Origin: Variovorax sp. J22G73
Lineage (GTDB): Bacteria; Pseudomonadota; Gammaproteobacteria; Burkholderiales; Burkholderiaceae_C
NCBI RefSeq assembly: GCF_030317035.1
Contig: NZ_JASZYK010000021.1
Span: 47,622-111,621, forward strand
Reading direction: 5' to 3'
DNA length: 64,000 nucleotides
Below the pieces are notes generated by a model. The model did not search any database. It was not told the origin of the DNA and saw only the letters and a list, made by a program, of their open reading frames with translations. Shown here one piece after another: positions 44,801 to 53,400 of this stretch. Position numbers and translations under genes: made by a program. Within the stretch, counting starts at the first letter, position 1, and every line of letters begins with the position of its first letter.

Positions 44801-47800
44801 AAGGAGAAATCCATAAACCCTGACAACACGAGCGTGATCGAAGAATTCCGAACCTTGATTTGAAGGTCAGAGCCAACCGCGTGGACGGTCAAATCACTGA
44901 GGCGGAGTCCGTCAGCAAATCGAATCGTCTTCGTTTCTCCGGCGATGGTTGTGGCGTTGAGGTACGTGGTGCCGCTGGTAGCGGCACTGAATGAAGGCCG
45001 CACAACGTAGGTATCATTGCCTCGGCCCAAGTCGATGGTGGGTGCAATAGCGTCGACAATATCATTGCCGCTTCCAGCATTCACCTCTTGCGCTGACCCT
45101 GTGATGACGTCGTTTCCGTCACCCCCAAATATGCGATAGGCGCGTGTGTCATGCAACACGTCGTCCCCTGCTTCGCCATAGAGCACGTCATTGTCGCCGT
45201 CGCCGCCATTCAGGTGGTCGTCGCCCGCACCACCGTACAAAGTGTCAGTGCCCGAACTTCCCAAGATGGAATCGTTCCCGCTGCCACCGTACACAAGATC
45301 ATCTCCTGCTAGTGCATCGATCGCCTGTCCCGAGGAATCCAGATAGATCGTGTCGTTACCGATCGTCGCCTGCTCCTGTGCCTGCGAGAGAGGCAAATTG
45401 GCAAGCGCTATGGATGTCCCGTCTGCAAACTCAACGTGATGCAAAGCATTGGTTGTGAAAGCGCCGAGCACAGTGATCGCGGTATCCGAACTGGTAAGGA
45501 TTCGAGCAACCAGATTGTCACCAGAACGCACGAAGACCACGTCCGCTAGGGACACGTCGGATTTAAACTTCAGAACATCTTGATCGCCGACCTGCCTGGC
45601 GGACTGGACGACAATGTCTTGTCCATCACCAACTCCAAACAGGAAAACGTCGCTGCCGAGTCCACCGTCAACGGTGTCGTTCCCGGCAGCCCCATCGATG
45701 ATGTCGTCTCCCGACAATGCATCGATTGAGTCGGCAGCAATACGGCCAACGATGCGGTCCGCATAGAAAGTCCCGGAGCCGTCAAAATTGCCGGCGTCTT
45801 CAGGCAGATTCACCACAACTCCCTCGGCTTGAAGCTGCTCCCAGGTAACCGAGGACCCATCAGCCAACGCAACTACGTCAAAGGGGCGCTTGCTACCGGA
45901 ATCCTGATCGCCGGTGAAGTAGATCACGTCACCTTCGCTACCGTACGACAGGCCAAACTTGGGACCGTTGGTCGTGCCCTGCTTAAACAAGCGTAAGCTG
46001 GATCTTGCAACGCCTTGCGTGAATCGGAGACTCACCAATTCGCGACCGACTGTATCCTGTTGCAACGAGGCATTCATGCTGTCGCGGCCATCACCGCTGT
46101 GCAGGTCAATCGTCACACCACCAACAGTGTTAACCTCGCTCAAGTCGAAAGTGTCGAACCCTGCGCCGCCATATAACGCGACGCCGCTGCCGGCCGCCGT
46201 TAATGTGTCATCTCCGGCTGCGCCATACAAGGTCTGACTGGCTTGTGCAGTAAGGTTGACACTCGACGAAGAGTTTTCCTGGAGCCATTGTGCGATCGAC
46301 CGAGAGTATCCGTTAATCTCGATGTTGCCGATGCCACCGACGTACCCGCCTTTGAGTAAGACGTAGCGGTGATCCTCTGGGGCGCCTATTGCAACAACTA
46401 GGTCCCCGCCAGTCCCGCCTACTGCTGTAACCTCGCTGTCGAACGCTACGACGTTGATGCCGAGAAAATCGTCTACAACTTCGACGGTCGCGGCATCCGC
46501 GTCAACGTCGGCACTGCTGATCACGTATCGGTCATCGCCCGACCCGCCCTCTAAAGTGTCAGACCCTTTGCCACCGACCAGGGTGTCATTGCCGCCACCG
46601 CCGCGCAATTGGTCGTTTCCCTCGCCTCCGTCGAGATAGTCGTTTCCGTGAAAAGAGCTGGCGATGAACTGTGTTTCACTGTCGTCACCGTACAGCGCAT
46701 CGGTTCCTTTTCCGCCTAGGAGCGAGTCATCTCCGCCACCCCCGACAAGTTGATCATTGCCCTCCCCGCCATCGAGCAAATCGGCGCCATGAAACTCGCC
46801 TGCAAGGTGTTGTTGGCTGTCATCTCCGCTGAGGTTGTCGTTGCCCATCCCACCGTACAAGGTGTCATCTTTGCCGCCGCCGACCAGGAAGTCGTCGTCC
46901 GCACCGCCATCCAAATAGTCATTTCCGTGAAACGCACCTCCCAACTTAGACTCGTCCTCAGAATCTCCTACGAGCGTGTCGTTGCCGGCTCCGCCGTAAA
47001 GAGTGTCGTCCTTGCCTCCGCCGATGGCTTGGTCGTTTCCACCCTCCCCATTCAAATAGTCCGCGCCATGATAAATGCCAGGCAATTTTTCAGCATCGGA
47101 GTCGTCACCCCAAAGCATGTCGTCATCGGCGCCACCAAAGAGAACGTCATCCCTTCCTCCGCCTAAAAGTGTGTCGTTGCCAGTGCCACCGTCTAGGAAA
47201 TCGCTTCCATGTAAAGCTGCGTCCAGGGATTCATAGCGGTCCAGCTTCTTAATTCCGTCGCCGTTCAAATAGTCGTGACCGGCACCGCCTAAAAGGACAT
47301 CGTCGCCACCGTGGCCTGTTAATACGTCGTTGTCAGCTCCGCCATCAAGATAGTCCGCGCCAAAACCGCCAACAATACGATCATTGCCGGCCTCTCCGTA
47401 GGCGACATCTCCGTCCGTGTCCATCGGGAGAAATCCACCACCGCTTACTGCATAGTCTCCATTGGCTTCAGTGTAGATACCCCAATTGCTGCCTTGAATT
47501 ACAACCGGCTCGCCGGTCGGAGGGTGCCAGCTGTCGTCGGGGCCGTAACGCAGCGGTATATTGATACCAGTCGCGCCAAAGATATAGTCGTTACCAGCGC
47601 CGCCGTGCAGGGTGTCCGACCCAGCCCCTCCACCGAGAAGGTCGTCCCCAGCCCCGCCTTCAATGCTGTCGTTACCTGCTCGGCCGTCCAATGCGTCATT
47701 CCCGCCAAGGCCTTTGACTACATCATTCCCAGCGCTGCCGAAAATGACATCATTGAAGTCTGGCTCAGACTTCCCGCCGACTAGGTCCCCATTGCTTGCC

Positions 47801-49542
47801 CAAGAGACTTGACTCCAGTCATAGGTGTTGTAGACGGCACCGTTCTGCGGAATCTCAACCCCGCTTATCAATGCTCGCTGATCTCCAAAGAACGTTCTTG
47901 ACGCTGTCAGTAGCTCAGTTGGCGAAATCTGCCAAGACTGAGATGAAGCGATAGTGCCATCGCTGTCGACATACGAAACATGCAAAGAAACGGTACCGTC
48001 GTCCGCCCCGCCAACATGATGCAACATAAAGCTCGCTTGACTCATTCCGCGGGACAAATCAATTTCGGCGCCGTCGGCAGGGAGTGTTAGGTCTCCTGTT
48101 GTTATTTGATAATTTCCAGCAGAAGAGCCTTCCAAGGAAAAAACCAATTTTCCGCTAGATAGAACCGGCAAACTCAAGAACGCGGTGAAGAAGTCGCCGC
48201 CGCCGTTGCCTATTTTAATTTGGCCTGCACTTGCGGTATATTCCGGGTCAAAATATGGAGACGCGCTAATTTTTTTCTTTATCGTCACAGCGGGACGCTC
48301 TAGCTTAATCCCATTAACCTGGCTAGCAAAGGCCTTTTCCAAATCAAAATCAGCAACGGTAACCGAATTTGTGTTATCTCCTTTTTTATTTATTAAAAGA
48401 TTTGTGTGTTCAGCATCACCAAAGATACGCAGCACAAATTGCTGAGCACCAACCTTCAAAAGCCACTCCAACTTTCCACCAATGGCTTTGGCATTTCCAC
48501 TCAGAACGGTGCCTCCGAAATTCAGAATACTATCAACGTCCGCATCGTAAACTACATCTTTTCCGTAAGCGCCGTTGAAAATGTATTGGTCTTTACCTGA
48601 GCCGCCGCTCAGCGTGTCGTTCCCCAAGCCTCCATTTAAATTATTGCTAAAATCATTTCCAATAATCTTGTCGGCTTTTGCGCCGCCGATGGCATTTTCA
48701 ATTACAGACCCGCTGGATATTCCAATGTTGTAGGTAGCGCCGATTGAACTCAGACTTCCTGGTACGAGCGAAATATAGACTGAGTCGTTTTTATAAAGAC
48801 TTGCGTCTAACGTATCAATACCTCCGGTGTCCCAAATGCTTTTCCTTTGAGCGCGAAAAATTTCAAAATCTCTTATCCCATTAAAATCGGTCGGCGCCGT
48901 TTCTTCCGAAAAAGAATAATTATTCGATCCAAGGGAAAAGGTCGAATTGGATCCATAAATAGCTTGGAGGGCATCAACATCGTGTATGAGGGGCGTTATC
49001 GCAGAGATTTCTTTACTGTAATATGAGGACGTATAGGACATTACAGAGGTAGAGCGCCTCTCTGTGCCCGAACTAATGCCCCCGTCAAATGGATGCTTTA
49101 GACCGAGAGAATGAAGGATTTCATGAATCAGCGTCTCAACTCCTTTTTTTCCAATTCGAATATCCGAGTCGGCGGCTGCAGGATCGTTCGTAATGTAGAT
49201 ATCATTGACCGTTGAATTCGGCGGGAACTGTATATTCTGGCCGCCATTAATTGTTTGGCTTACGTTTCCGAAACGGATTGGCGTAGTTGTAGGGTCAGCC
49301 CGATCTGCCTCTACAAACTTTAGCGTGGTGATAGACTCAATTTCGTCAAGGATTCTTCTTACCAAAATCCTTTGCTCAGGCGAAAACGGCTTGAATCCAG
49401 CTTGAAGGGCAGATAGTTCTGGATGGCCCTCATAGATGGGCGCGGCCATCAGAAACGAATAGGATACTATTTGACCGGGCGTATATAAAACTGTCGCCGG
49501 ATCAATAAGAATTCGTGTATCGAAAAATGGCTGCTCCATCAT
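35863..49542 (-). CDS. Giant RTX metalloprotease (M10/serralysin-like), 4,559 aa
   Basis: The N-terminal ~200 residues form an M10 peptidase: zinc motif HEILHSLGLKH (H140, E141, H144, H150) and Met-turn SVMSY (M168, Y170). There is no Sec signal, as expected for type I secretion. Residues ~210-480 are the serralysin-type linker with first RTX repeats. The rest is thousands of residues of GGxGxDxLx nonapeptides mixed with two long blocks of ~81-residue units (about 24 in all). The last ~90 residues (NNWYLGNDYHVETF ... APTIAANWQ) match the end of the second RTX protein and should be the secretion signal. It should fold outside in calcium. Coupled by ATGA both to the 178-aa exported protein upstream and the GT4 gene downstream. 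The 5' ~1.4 kb is visibly more AT-rich than the repeat part. Confidence 0.95.
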   Translation of the reverse strand: MMEQPFFDTRILIDPATVLYTPGQIVSYSFLMAAPIYEGHPELSALQAGFKPFSPEQRILVRRILDEIESITTLKFVEADRADPTTTPIRFGNVSQTINGGQNIQFPPNSTVNDIYITNDPAAADSDIRIGKKGVETLIHEILHSLGLKHPFDGGISSGTERRSTSVMSYTSSYYSKEISAITPLIHDVDALQAIYGSNSTFSLGSNNYSFSEETAPTDFNGIRDFEIFRAQRKSIWDTGGIDTLDASLYKNDSVYISLVPGSLSSIGATYNIGISSGSVIENAIGGAKADKIIGNDFSNNLNGGLGNDTLSGGSGKDQYIFNGAYGKDVVYDADVDSILNFGGTVLSGNAKAIGGKLEWLLKVGAQQFVLRIFGDAEHTNLLINKKGDNTNSVTVADFDLEKAFASQVNGIKLERPAVTIKKKISASPYFDPEYTASAGQIKIGNGGGDFFTAFLSLPVLSSGKLVFSLEGSSAGNYQITTGDLTLPADGAEIDLSRGMSQASFMLHHVGGADDGTVSLHVSYVDSDGTIASSQSWQISPTELLTASRTFFGDQRALISGVEIPQNGAVYNTYDWSQVSWASNGDLVGGKSEPDFNDVIFGSAGNDVVKGLGGNDALDGRAGNDSIEGGAGDDLLGGGAGSDTLHGGAGNDYIFGATGINIPLRYGPDDSWHPPTGEPVVIQGSNWGIYTEANGDYAVSGGGFLPMDTDGDVAYGEAGNDRIVGGFGADYLDGGADNDVLTGHGGDDVLLGGAGHDYLNGDGIKKLDRYESLDAALHGSDFLDGGTGNDTLLGGGRDDVLFGGADDDMLWGDDSDAEKLPGIYHGADYLNGEGGNDQAIGGGKDDTLYGGAGNDTLVGDSEDESKLGGAFHGNDYLDGGADDDFLVGGGKDDTLYGGMGNDNLSGDDSQQHLAGEFHGADLLDGGEGNDQLVGGGGDDSLLGGKGTDALYGDDSETQFIASSFHGNDYLDGGEGNDQLRGGGGNDTLVGGKGSDTLEGGSGDDRYVISSADVDADAATVEVVDDFLGINVVAFDSEVTAVGGTGGDLVVAIGAPEDHRYVLLKGGYVGGIGNIEINGYSRSIAQWLQENSSSSVNLTAQASQTLYGAAGDDTLTAAGSGVALYGGAGFDTFDLSEVNTVGGVTIDLHSGDGRDSMNASLQQDTVGRELVSLRFTQGVARSSLRLFKQGTTNGPKFGLSYGSEGDVIYFTGDQDSGSKRPFDVVALADGSSVTWEQLQAEGVVVNLPEDAGNFDGSGTFYADRIVGRIAADSIDALSGDDIIDGAAGNDTVDGGLGSDVFLFGVGDGQDIVVQSARQVGDQDVLKFKSDVSLADVVFVRSGDNLVARILTSSDTAITVLGAFTTNALHHVEFADGTSIALANLPLSQAQEQATIGNDTIYLDSSGQAIDALAGDDLVYGGSGNDSILGSSGTDTLYGGAGDDHLNGGDGDNDVLYGEAGDDVLHDTRAYRIFGGDGNDVITGSAQEVNAGSGNDIVDAIAPTIDLGRGNDTYVVRPSFSAATSGTTYLNATTIAGETKTIRFADGLRLSDLTVHAVGSDLQIKVRNSSITLVLSGFMDFSLPSQQLFRFTFEADPGADYSYSDFYALGNTPTAGDDWIRGAAFGESINGLAGDDTIFGYGGDDTLEGGSGNDIILGGDGDDLLIAGSGSDTLSGGAGTDTYKVSRTGGYAVISEQMSCDADIILFDTDVSPDDVRVRHQPTMHGTTAVDHDIVLEVVDSVSGSVINTVVVTNGFATAVSAGGIGSVRFAGHPSVIWTSEMIRTAALSGGQKNDVLLGFQGRNDVIAGQEGDDSLSGFGGDDILFGGNGADTLRGGDGDDLLEGGVGDDLLYGDLGSDTYHLGNGSGFDRIYESGHSGIPAMDTVRFSSNVQPTHISLQRHGNDLVILNNATLDQAWVVSYFSGSGDSKIERIEFFDGTVWDAADIAAKTAFGTANTMTGGAGNDNYVVDNVDDAIIEGVGQGIDSVSSSVTWTASANVENVTLTGGLRIDVTGNALNNVLIGNAAGNVLTGGGGVDTLIGGAGDDSYYGARFITELAGEGIDTVYQTEDYTLGANLENLTLIGSSSFSQTATGNDLDNVIIGRADRFDTLDGGLGADTMIGGQGATFRVDNVGDVLILNSVLTTYSIVQSAVNWTLGSQMDELRLLGGSSATTAYGNNKDNLLFGNQNSNVLYGYAGKDRIYGGTGAATFYGGTGDDTYYVDGGLRNQVRVRSNGAAMSVDRAYIESPSLNNKTVVELAGEGIDLVYSIYDYTLTDNVENLKLESFNDYSAGANTLRYALVGTGNALNNVISGNAGNNVLDGKAGFDTLEGGDGNDSYYVDSVGDVIVESSGYDIVYSSISYTLGAALEQLVLIGSDEVSGQGNAMDNTLDGSQNSASNVLSGGTGDDTYLLGLGDTIVELAGGGTDTVRSFETISLSIFDNVENATLLGSSAASATGNAGSNRLDGLQNIAANVLAGGGGDDTYIVGTGDTVLEAVGQGTDTVIADGSYTLGANLENLTLTGAGTATGNALDNVVTAGASGSTLDGGAGADRLVGGSYANLTFVVDNVGDSIEVNTASQPHAVRSSISYVLAANNLFNNLTLTGSADIDATGNALANALTGNAGSNLLNGGAGDDIMAGGGGDDTYVVDSFGDVVDESVGQGTDSVQSSVSYGLGVALENLTLTGAASINGTGNDLANMLTGNAGANLLDGRMGADTMVGGGGDDTYVVDDQADVVAELGGGGIDLVQSLVTYTLAANVEHLTLTGLSNIDGTGNSLANWLNGNVGNNVLDGGFGVDTMTGGAGDDIYVVDSAADIVVEGADGGFDTVQALASYQLAANVESLTLLGSSDVDGAGNAGNNVLRGNTGNNVLVGGAGNDTILGGAGNDTVRYELGDGDDFVDNRGSVLGETDDIEFGIGILASETTFTSQDDDLIVHMAGGLGTVTVAGFFSNAGNERLLFQGGVIYTRANLPLSRGTEGDDALVLTSANDVVDTLGGNDFVDGAAGEDSLAGGTGDDTLVGGAGNDSLSGGTGDDLLAGNQGNDVYVYNAGDGFDVIDNQGALATDVDDLVLGPSVIETTTTFYREGDDLRIGFYDSQDGIRVLNFFTGSSVQRIVFASGTVYTKDNLPNSSTHTVVGTENDDYLFGSAEDETILGLGGDDNLAGNGGNDTLDGGAGGNNLNGGAGRDTYRIAKYGDGQHVYAQATGDGDIIEFGAGVLPENLVAYDTYEYVDGERHPGTSLILHIVNASDRSITNSLSIDSFFSSGSGFAGIGKFRFTDAPEIVWTPADILALFPSSGDDHLIRGVNGDYVDAGEGNDYVDGGAATDELFGGAGEDTLLGGAGQDYLYGGDGDDQLHGGEGVDYLTGDAGIDTLAGGEGDDVYMVGDSFDQIIELSGEGLDTVYATASYVLGANVETLYLQGEGNLDGTGNASDNHIYGTDGDNVLNGGAGADTLSGGGGHDTYIVDNVGDVVDDYDGSVDLVISSVSWNQGDYIFDQDLTLSGTADIDGRGSGGANRITGNSGNNVLDGYQGADTLVGGLGNDTYIVDNASDTIIEEINSGIDTVRTSVAWVLGDNLENLELVGYVSQGTGNAADNLIRGSFGSSTIDGGAGADTMLGGAGDDTYVVDQVGDVVIEAAGEGNDAVRAAVSYALTANVESLTLTGSADNDATGTSANNFLYGNSGSNVLNGGIGNDYMAGGVGDDTYVVDATGDTVFEAASAGVDSVLSSVSYTLTSNVENLILTGSNSVNATGNALANVLNGNSAANSLNGAAGADTMAGGAGNDVYVVESSGDVVSENESEGIDLVQAAITYSLAANIENLTLTGTGNLNGTGNELDNVLVGNAGNNVLSGDAGADSMSGGAGNDTYVVDDLGDTVTEASASGTDTVQSSVDYTLSANVENLTLTGLANLVGTGNTLANNLVGGVGDNVLNGGAGADTMAGGLGDDTYVVDNSADVVTEGAGGGTDTVQSSVTFAASANVENLILTGTAAINATGNTLANFLTGNGGANTIDGGAGADTMSGGAGNDVYVVDNVGDVVVELASGGTDTVQSSVTYTLSAEVEKLTLTGTGGIGATGNGLANTLTGNAGNNTLNGDVGNDTMIGGAGNDTYVVDAAGDVVTELDAEGTDTVQSSVTYVLGNFVENLTLTGSGDVNGTGNALANSIVGNAGNNLLNGGAGTDTMAGGLGDDTYVVDVATDVVTEAANGGTDTVQTALSYTLGANVENLLLTGSAAMTGTGNGLANVLTGNSADNTLNGGVGADTMVGGAGNDTYVVDNIGDVVTENGGAGTDLVQSSVTYAISANIEALMLTGTAAINATGNATANTLTGNSGANTLDGGAGADTMVGGAGNDIYVVDSAADVVTELASEGTDMVQSSVNHTLAANVESLTLTGTSAINGTGNTTANALTGNAMANTLDGGAGNDSLVGGLGNDVYLLGRGYGVDQITENDSTASNNDTARFAADVANDQLWFRKVGNNLEVSIIGTSDQFLINNWYLGNDYHVETFKSGNNKTLSDTQVQNLVQAMAAFSPPAAEQTTLPAAYSTALAPTIAANWQ
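36270..39400 (-). repeat. Tandem 243-bp repeats encoding 81-aa RTX units, C-terminal block
   Basis: About 13 diverged units. Each codes for one calcium-binding patch (GNNxLNGGAGADTMxGGAG), a DTYVVD strand, and an ANVENLTLTG segment followed by GTGN. Limits are approximate. Confidence 0.85.
40900..43680 (-). repeat. Second block of 243-bp RTX-unit repeats
   Basis: About 11 further units of the same ~81-aa type, more diverged than the C-terminal block and separated from it by classical nonapeptide repeats. Limits are approximate. Confidence 0.8.
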
Positions 49543-50075
49543 TTTCTCCAGGTATATGGTGGCTTGGCGGCTGCCTCGGCCGAAGCCCTTGCAATAGCTG
49601 CGCGTGAAATTGGCAATGGGTCGTCAAGAAGATGAAATGACTGTCGATCTAAAGCATCGCTTTCCGGGCCATCGAACACATTAAGCAAAAACACCTTGCG
49701 ACCTTCATACAACTTAATTTCTGCCGGGGAGATCACGCCTATGTAAAACGGTTTGCGCAATCTTTTCCTAGCCCTCTTATTCGCGGATAACACTTCGAAA
49801 TTTCTTACAAGCCCATAAGCCTTATTCGTTGGCTCACTGACCATTTGATATTTCGAGCCAAACCCGTTCGTTGGCGATACGAAGAAAAATTTTTCCACTT
49901 CTCCAATTATCACGGCATCTTTTGTCAACATTACTTCAGCAAGGGCCGGATCAACTTCAGCCGCGAACCGCATGCTGTTTTGAGGCGTTTCACCGCGGGT
50001 CTGGCCCATTGCAGCAGGCAACGCGATTTGGCTGAAAAGAAAAAATGGGAAAATTAAAAACCAGAATTGCTTCAT
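49539..50075 (-). CDS. Exported 178-aa protein encoded before the giant RTX gene
   Basis: The protein begins with a signal peptide (residues 1-24, FWFLIFPFFLFSQIALPAAMG; cleavage near GQT). The mature ~150 residues are alpha/beta: DAVIIGEVEKFFFVSP, YGLVRNFEVLSANKRARKRLRKPF, GRKVFLLNVFDG. It has no Cys pair or lipobox. Its stop overlaps the start of the RTX gene by 4 bp, so expression is coupled. A periplasmic or secreted helper or inhibitor of the protease is possible, since serralysin operons often encode a small periplasmic inhibitor, but the sequence does not look like the known inhibitor family. Confidence 0.75.
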   Translation of the reverse strand: MKQFWFLIFPFFLFSQIALPAAMGQTRGETPQNSMRFAAEVDPALAEVMLTKDAVIIGEVEKFFFVSPTNGFGSKYQMVSEPTNKAYGLVRNFEVLSANKRARKRLRKPFYIGVISPAEIKLYEGRKVFLLNVFDGPESDALDRQSFHLLDDPLPISRAAIARASAEAAAKPPYTWRK

Positions 50076-50482
50076 TTGGTGGTTACTCGATTTGTCAATG
50101 GTCTTGATTCAACCCAAAAAGATAGGGAAATTTCTTCCAATACAAGACGCTGGATCATTCGGCTTTCCTGTGCGCTACGCTTCAACTTTCTCTTTGGGCC
50201 CAAAAATTACGATTCGCCGCTTTTTACGGGGTCCATGAATTGATGATTCCTTGCATGCGCTATTGGCGTCGTGCGCCGAGTCATATATGGTGGTCGCGGA
50301 GCTTCCTCATCGATTCAAGAGTATTCTTTTCATTTTTTGCTTGAGTCTTTCAGGTGGGGCAGCTGAGATCAACCGTTTCATTGCCAATCGCTCGAATATC
50401 TTTTCTCTCAGGAGCCGTCAGGTCTTCTATAGCGATCGGCCTCTTTTCAAGCAGCGCGCCAGTCACCGCTCAAGCAGGCTTG
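50076..50482 (-). other. Intergenic stretch between the two RTX transcription units
   Basis: About 400 bp, AT-richer than its surroundings, with no convincing gene. It should hold the end of the T1SS/RTX2 transcript and the promoter of the 178-aa/RTX1/GT4 unit. I cannot place promoter boxes or a clear terminator. Confidence 0.5.
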
Positions 50483-53400
50483 TCATTGCCAATTCGCAGC
50501 AATGACCGTGTTCAAGCTGCTCTGGTAGTTCGCCGGCAAGGTCGTCTGCCCGGCCGCCGGCGGCGAGAAACTTGCCATCGCCTGCACCAGGTTCTGCACG
50601 TTGCTGTCGCTAAGGGTGTGCCCGTCGCTCGTCCTGAATCGCTCCACGTGATATTGGTTGCCCAGGTACCAATTGTTCAGAGTGAACTTGTCGCTTGTGC
50701 CGATGACACTGACCTCGAGGTTATTTCCCGTCTGCCTGAACCACAACTGATCCGTTGCGATGTCCGAACCGAACTGCGCCGCATCGGCGTTACCGGCCGT
50801 GGCGTCGTTCTCAGTGATGGTGTCGCTGCCGGAGCCGCGGCCCAGCCAGTAGGTGTCGTTGCCGGCACCACCGATCAGCGCATCGTTGCCCGCGCCACCA
50901 TCGAGCACGTTGGCGGCCGAGTTGCCCGTCAACGTGTCGTTGAAGCTGCCGCCTGTAAGGTTCTCGATGTTCTGCAGCGTGTCGCTGCCCGAGCCTCCCG
51001 TGGTTTGTGCGCTGGCAGAGGCCAGACTCACGGTCACGGCCGAGCCCGCGTACATGTAGGACGCGGTATCGACACCACCCAGGCCGTTGAGCGTGTTGTT
51101 GCCTGCACCCGCGTACAGGATGTTGTCGAGCGTGTTGCCGGTGCCGTTAATGGCGCCCGTGGCATTGAGGCGCAGGTTCTCCACGTTGGCTACCAGCGTG
51201 TGCGTCAGCGTCGACACGACCGAGTCGGTGCCCTCGCCAGCCAGTTCCGTCACCACGTCCGATGCGTTGTCCACGTAGTACGTGTCGTCACCAGCGCCAC
51301 CCGAGAGCGTATCGACTCCCCCGAGACCGTCCAGCGTGTCGTTGCCGCCGCCACCCGTCAGCGTGTTATTTGCGGAGTTCCCCGTCAGAACGTTGTTCAG
51401 GGTATTGCCCGTTCCGTTGATGGCAGAAGTGCCGGTCAACGTGAGATTCTCGACGTTGGCAGCCAGCGCATAGCTCACACTGCTCTGCACAAGATCGGTC
51501 CCTTCGTTTGCCTGCTCTGCTACCACGTCACCTGCCGCATCAACGACGTAGGTGTCATTGCCCGCGCCGCCGATCATGCTGTCGCTTCCTGCGCCTCCGC
51601 TCAAGACATTGTTTCCGGAATTGCCTCTCAAAACGTTCGCCAGCGCATTCCCAGTGCCGTTGAGTGCGGCCGCGCCTGTCAAGGTCAGGTTCTCTACCTC
51701 TGATGCCAGCGTCCAGTTGAGCGACGCCTCGACGAAGTCAGCGCCCCCGCTTGCCGCCTCGATGGTGAGATCCGACGCGTTGTCGACGACATAGGTGTCG
51801 TCGCCGCCGCCGCCGGTCATGGAGTCGGCTCCGGCACCGCCGTCCAGACGGTTCACCCCCGTGTTTCCAAGCAGCGCATTCGCTAGACCGTTGCCCGTGG
51901 CGTTCGTGTTCGACGTCCCCGTTAACGTCAATTTCTCGAGCTCGGCGCCAAGGCTGTAGCTGATTGACGATTCGACACTGTCTGTTCCACCGCCAGTCAC
52001 CTCGAGGATGACGTCGCCGACATGGTCAACGACGTACACATCATTGCCAGCGCCGCCAGTCATCAGGTCGGCACCGGCCCCGCCGTCCAGCCGATTGGCT
52101 GCAGCATTTCCAGTCAATGAATTCGCGACGGCATTGCCTGTTCCATTGATCGTCCCCGTCCCCGTGAGCACCAGGTTCTCCACGTTGGCGCCCAGCGTGT
52201 AAGTCACGCTGCTTTGCACGAGATCGGTGCCCTCGCCCGCAACTTCGGTGATCACATCGCCTGCCGCATTCACGAGATAGGTGTCATCGCCCAAATTTCC
52301 CATCATCGAATCGTTGCCCGCCCCGCCGTTCAGCGTGTCGTTGCCATCGCCACCCATCAACTGGTTGTTTGCGCCATTTCCAATGATCAGGTTGTCCAGA
52401 TCGTTGCCAGTTGCATTGATCGATGCACCACCTGTAAGAGTTAAATTTTCAACGCCAGCGTTATGTTGGGAATTGACCGATATCGAAACAGAACTTTGCA
52501 CCAAGTCAAAGCCTTCGTCCAAGTATTCAATAACCGTATCGCCCGCGCTGTCTACGATGTAAACGTCGTCGCCAAGCCCGCCGATCAGAGAGTCGTCTCC
52601 AGCATCTCCGGAGAGCAGATCGCTTCCATCCCCTCCACGAAGAACGTCGTAGCCAGACCCTCCGTACAACGAATCATCCCCGCCGTTGCCAACAAGCTCG
52701 TCGTTTCCTTCGAGCCCGTAGATCTTCTCGGCGCGATCGCTTCCTGTCAGAGTTTGCCCATTGGCGTCTCCGCGCAATGTCGTGACATGTTCGCGAAGCT
52801 GCTCCCATGCCCAGACCGTGCCGTCCGCGAAACGAACTTCCTCGATCGCGTTGTCTCGATTGATCGTGCCATCAGCCCTGGTGGAGTACATCGAGTAGAT
52901 CGAAAGCGTCCCCCCGTCGCTGAACGTGAACTTAATGATGTCTGCCTTTAACTCCACGTCAGAAACGTTGATCAGCGAAATGTTCGAGCCAAGTTCCACA
53001 ATGTCGAAGCCTGATCGATTTGGATCAGAAGAATCGCCGTCGTCCCAAACAGTATCTTTACCATCGCCCAAGTTGTAGCGATAGGTGTCGTTACCGGAAT
53101 AGCCACTAAGTCCATCATCGCCTGCACCACCGTAAAGGGTGTCGTCGCCCTTACCCCCCTGCAACTCATCGACGCCGGCATTCCCGAACAGCATGTCATC
53201 TCCACCGCCGCCGTTCAAGTGGTCATTGCCATCGCCACCGAAAACTGTGTCGTTACCGTCTTTAGAATTGATAGTGTCATTTCCCGCGTGCCCATCAATG
53301 ACCTCTGCAGTCTCAAACGAGTTGGTCGTATCGTCGCCAGCCGTGGTAATTAGCGCCCTCGCTCGAACTTCATCAATGGTCCATATCGTTCCATCTGCAA

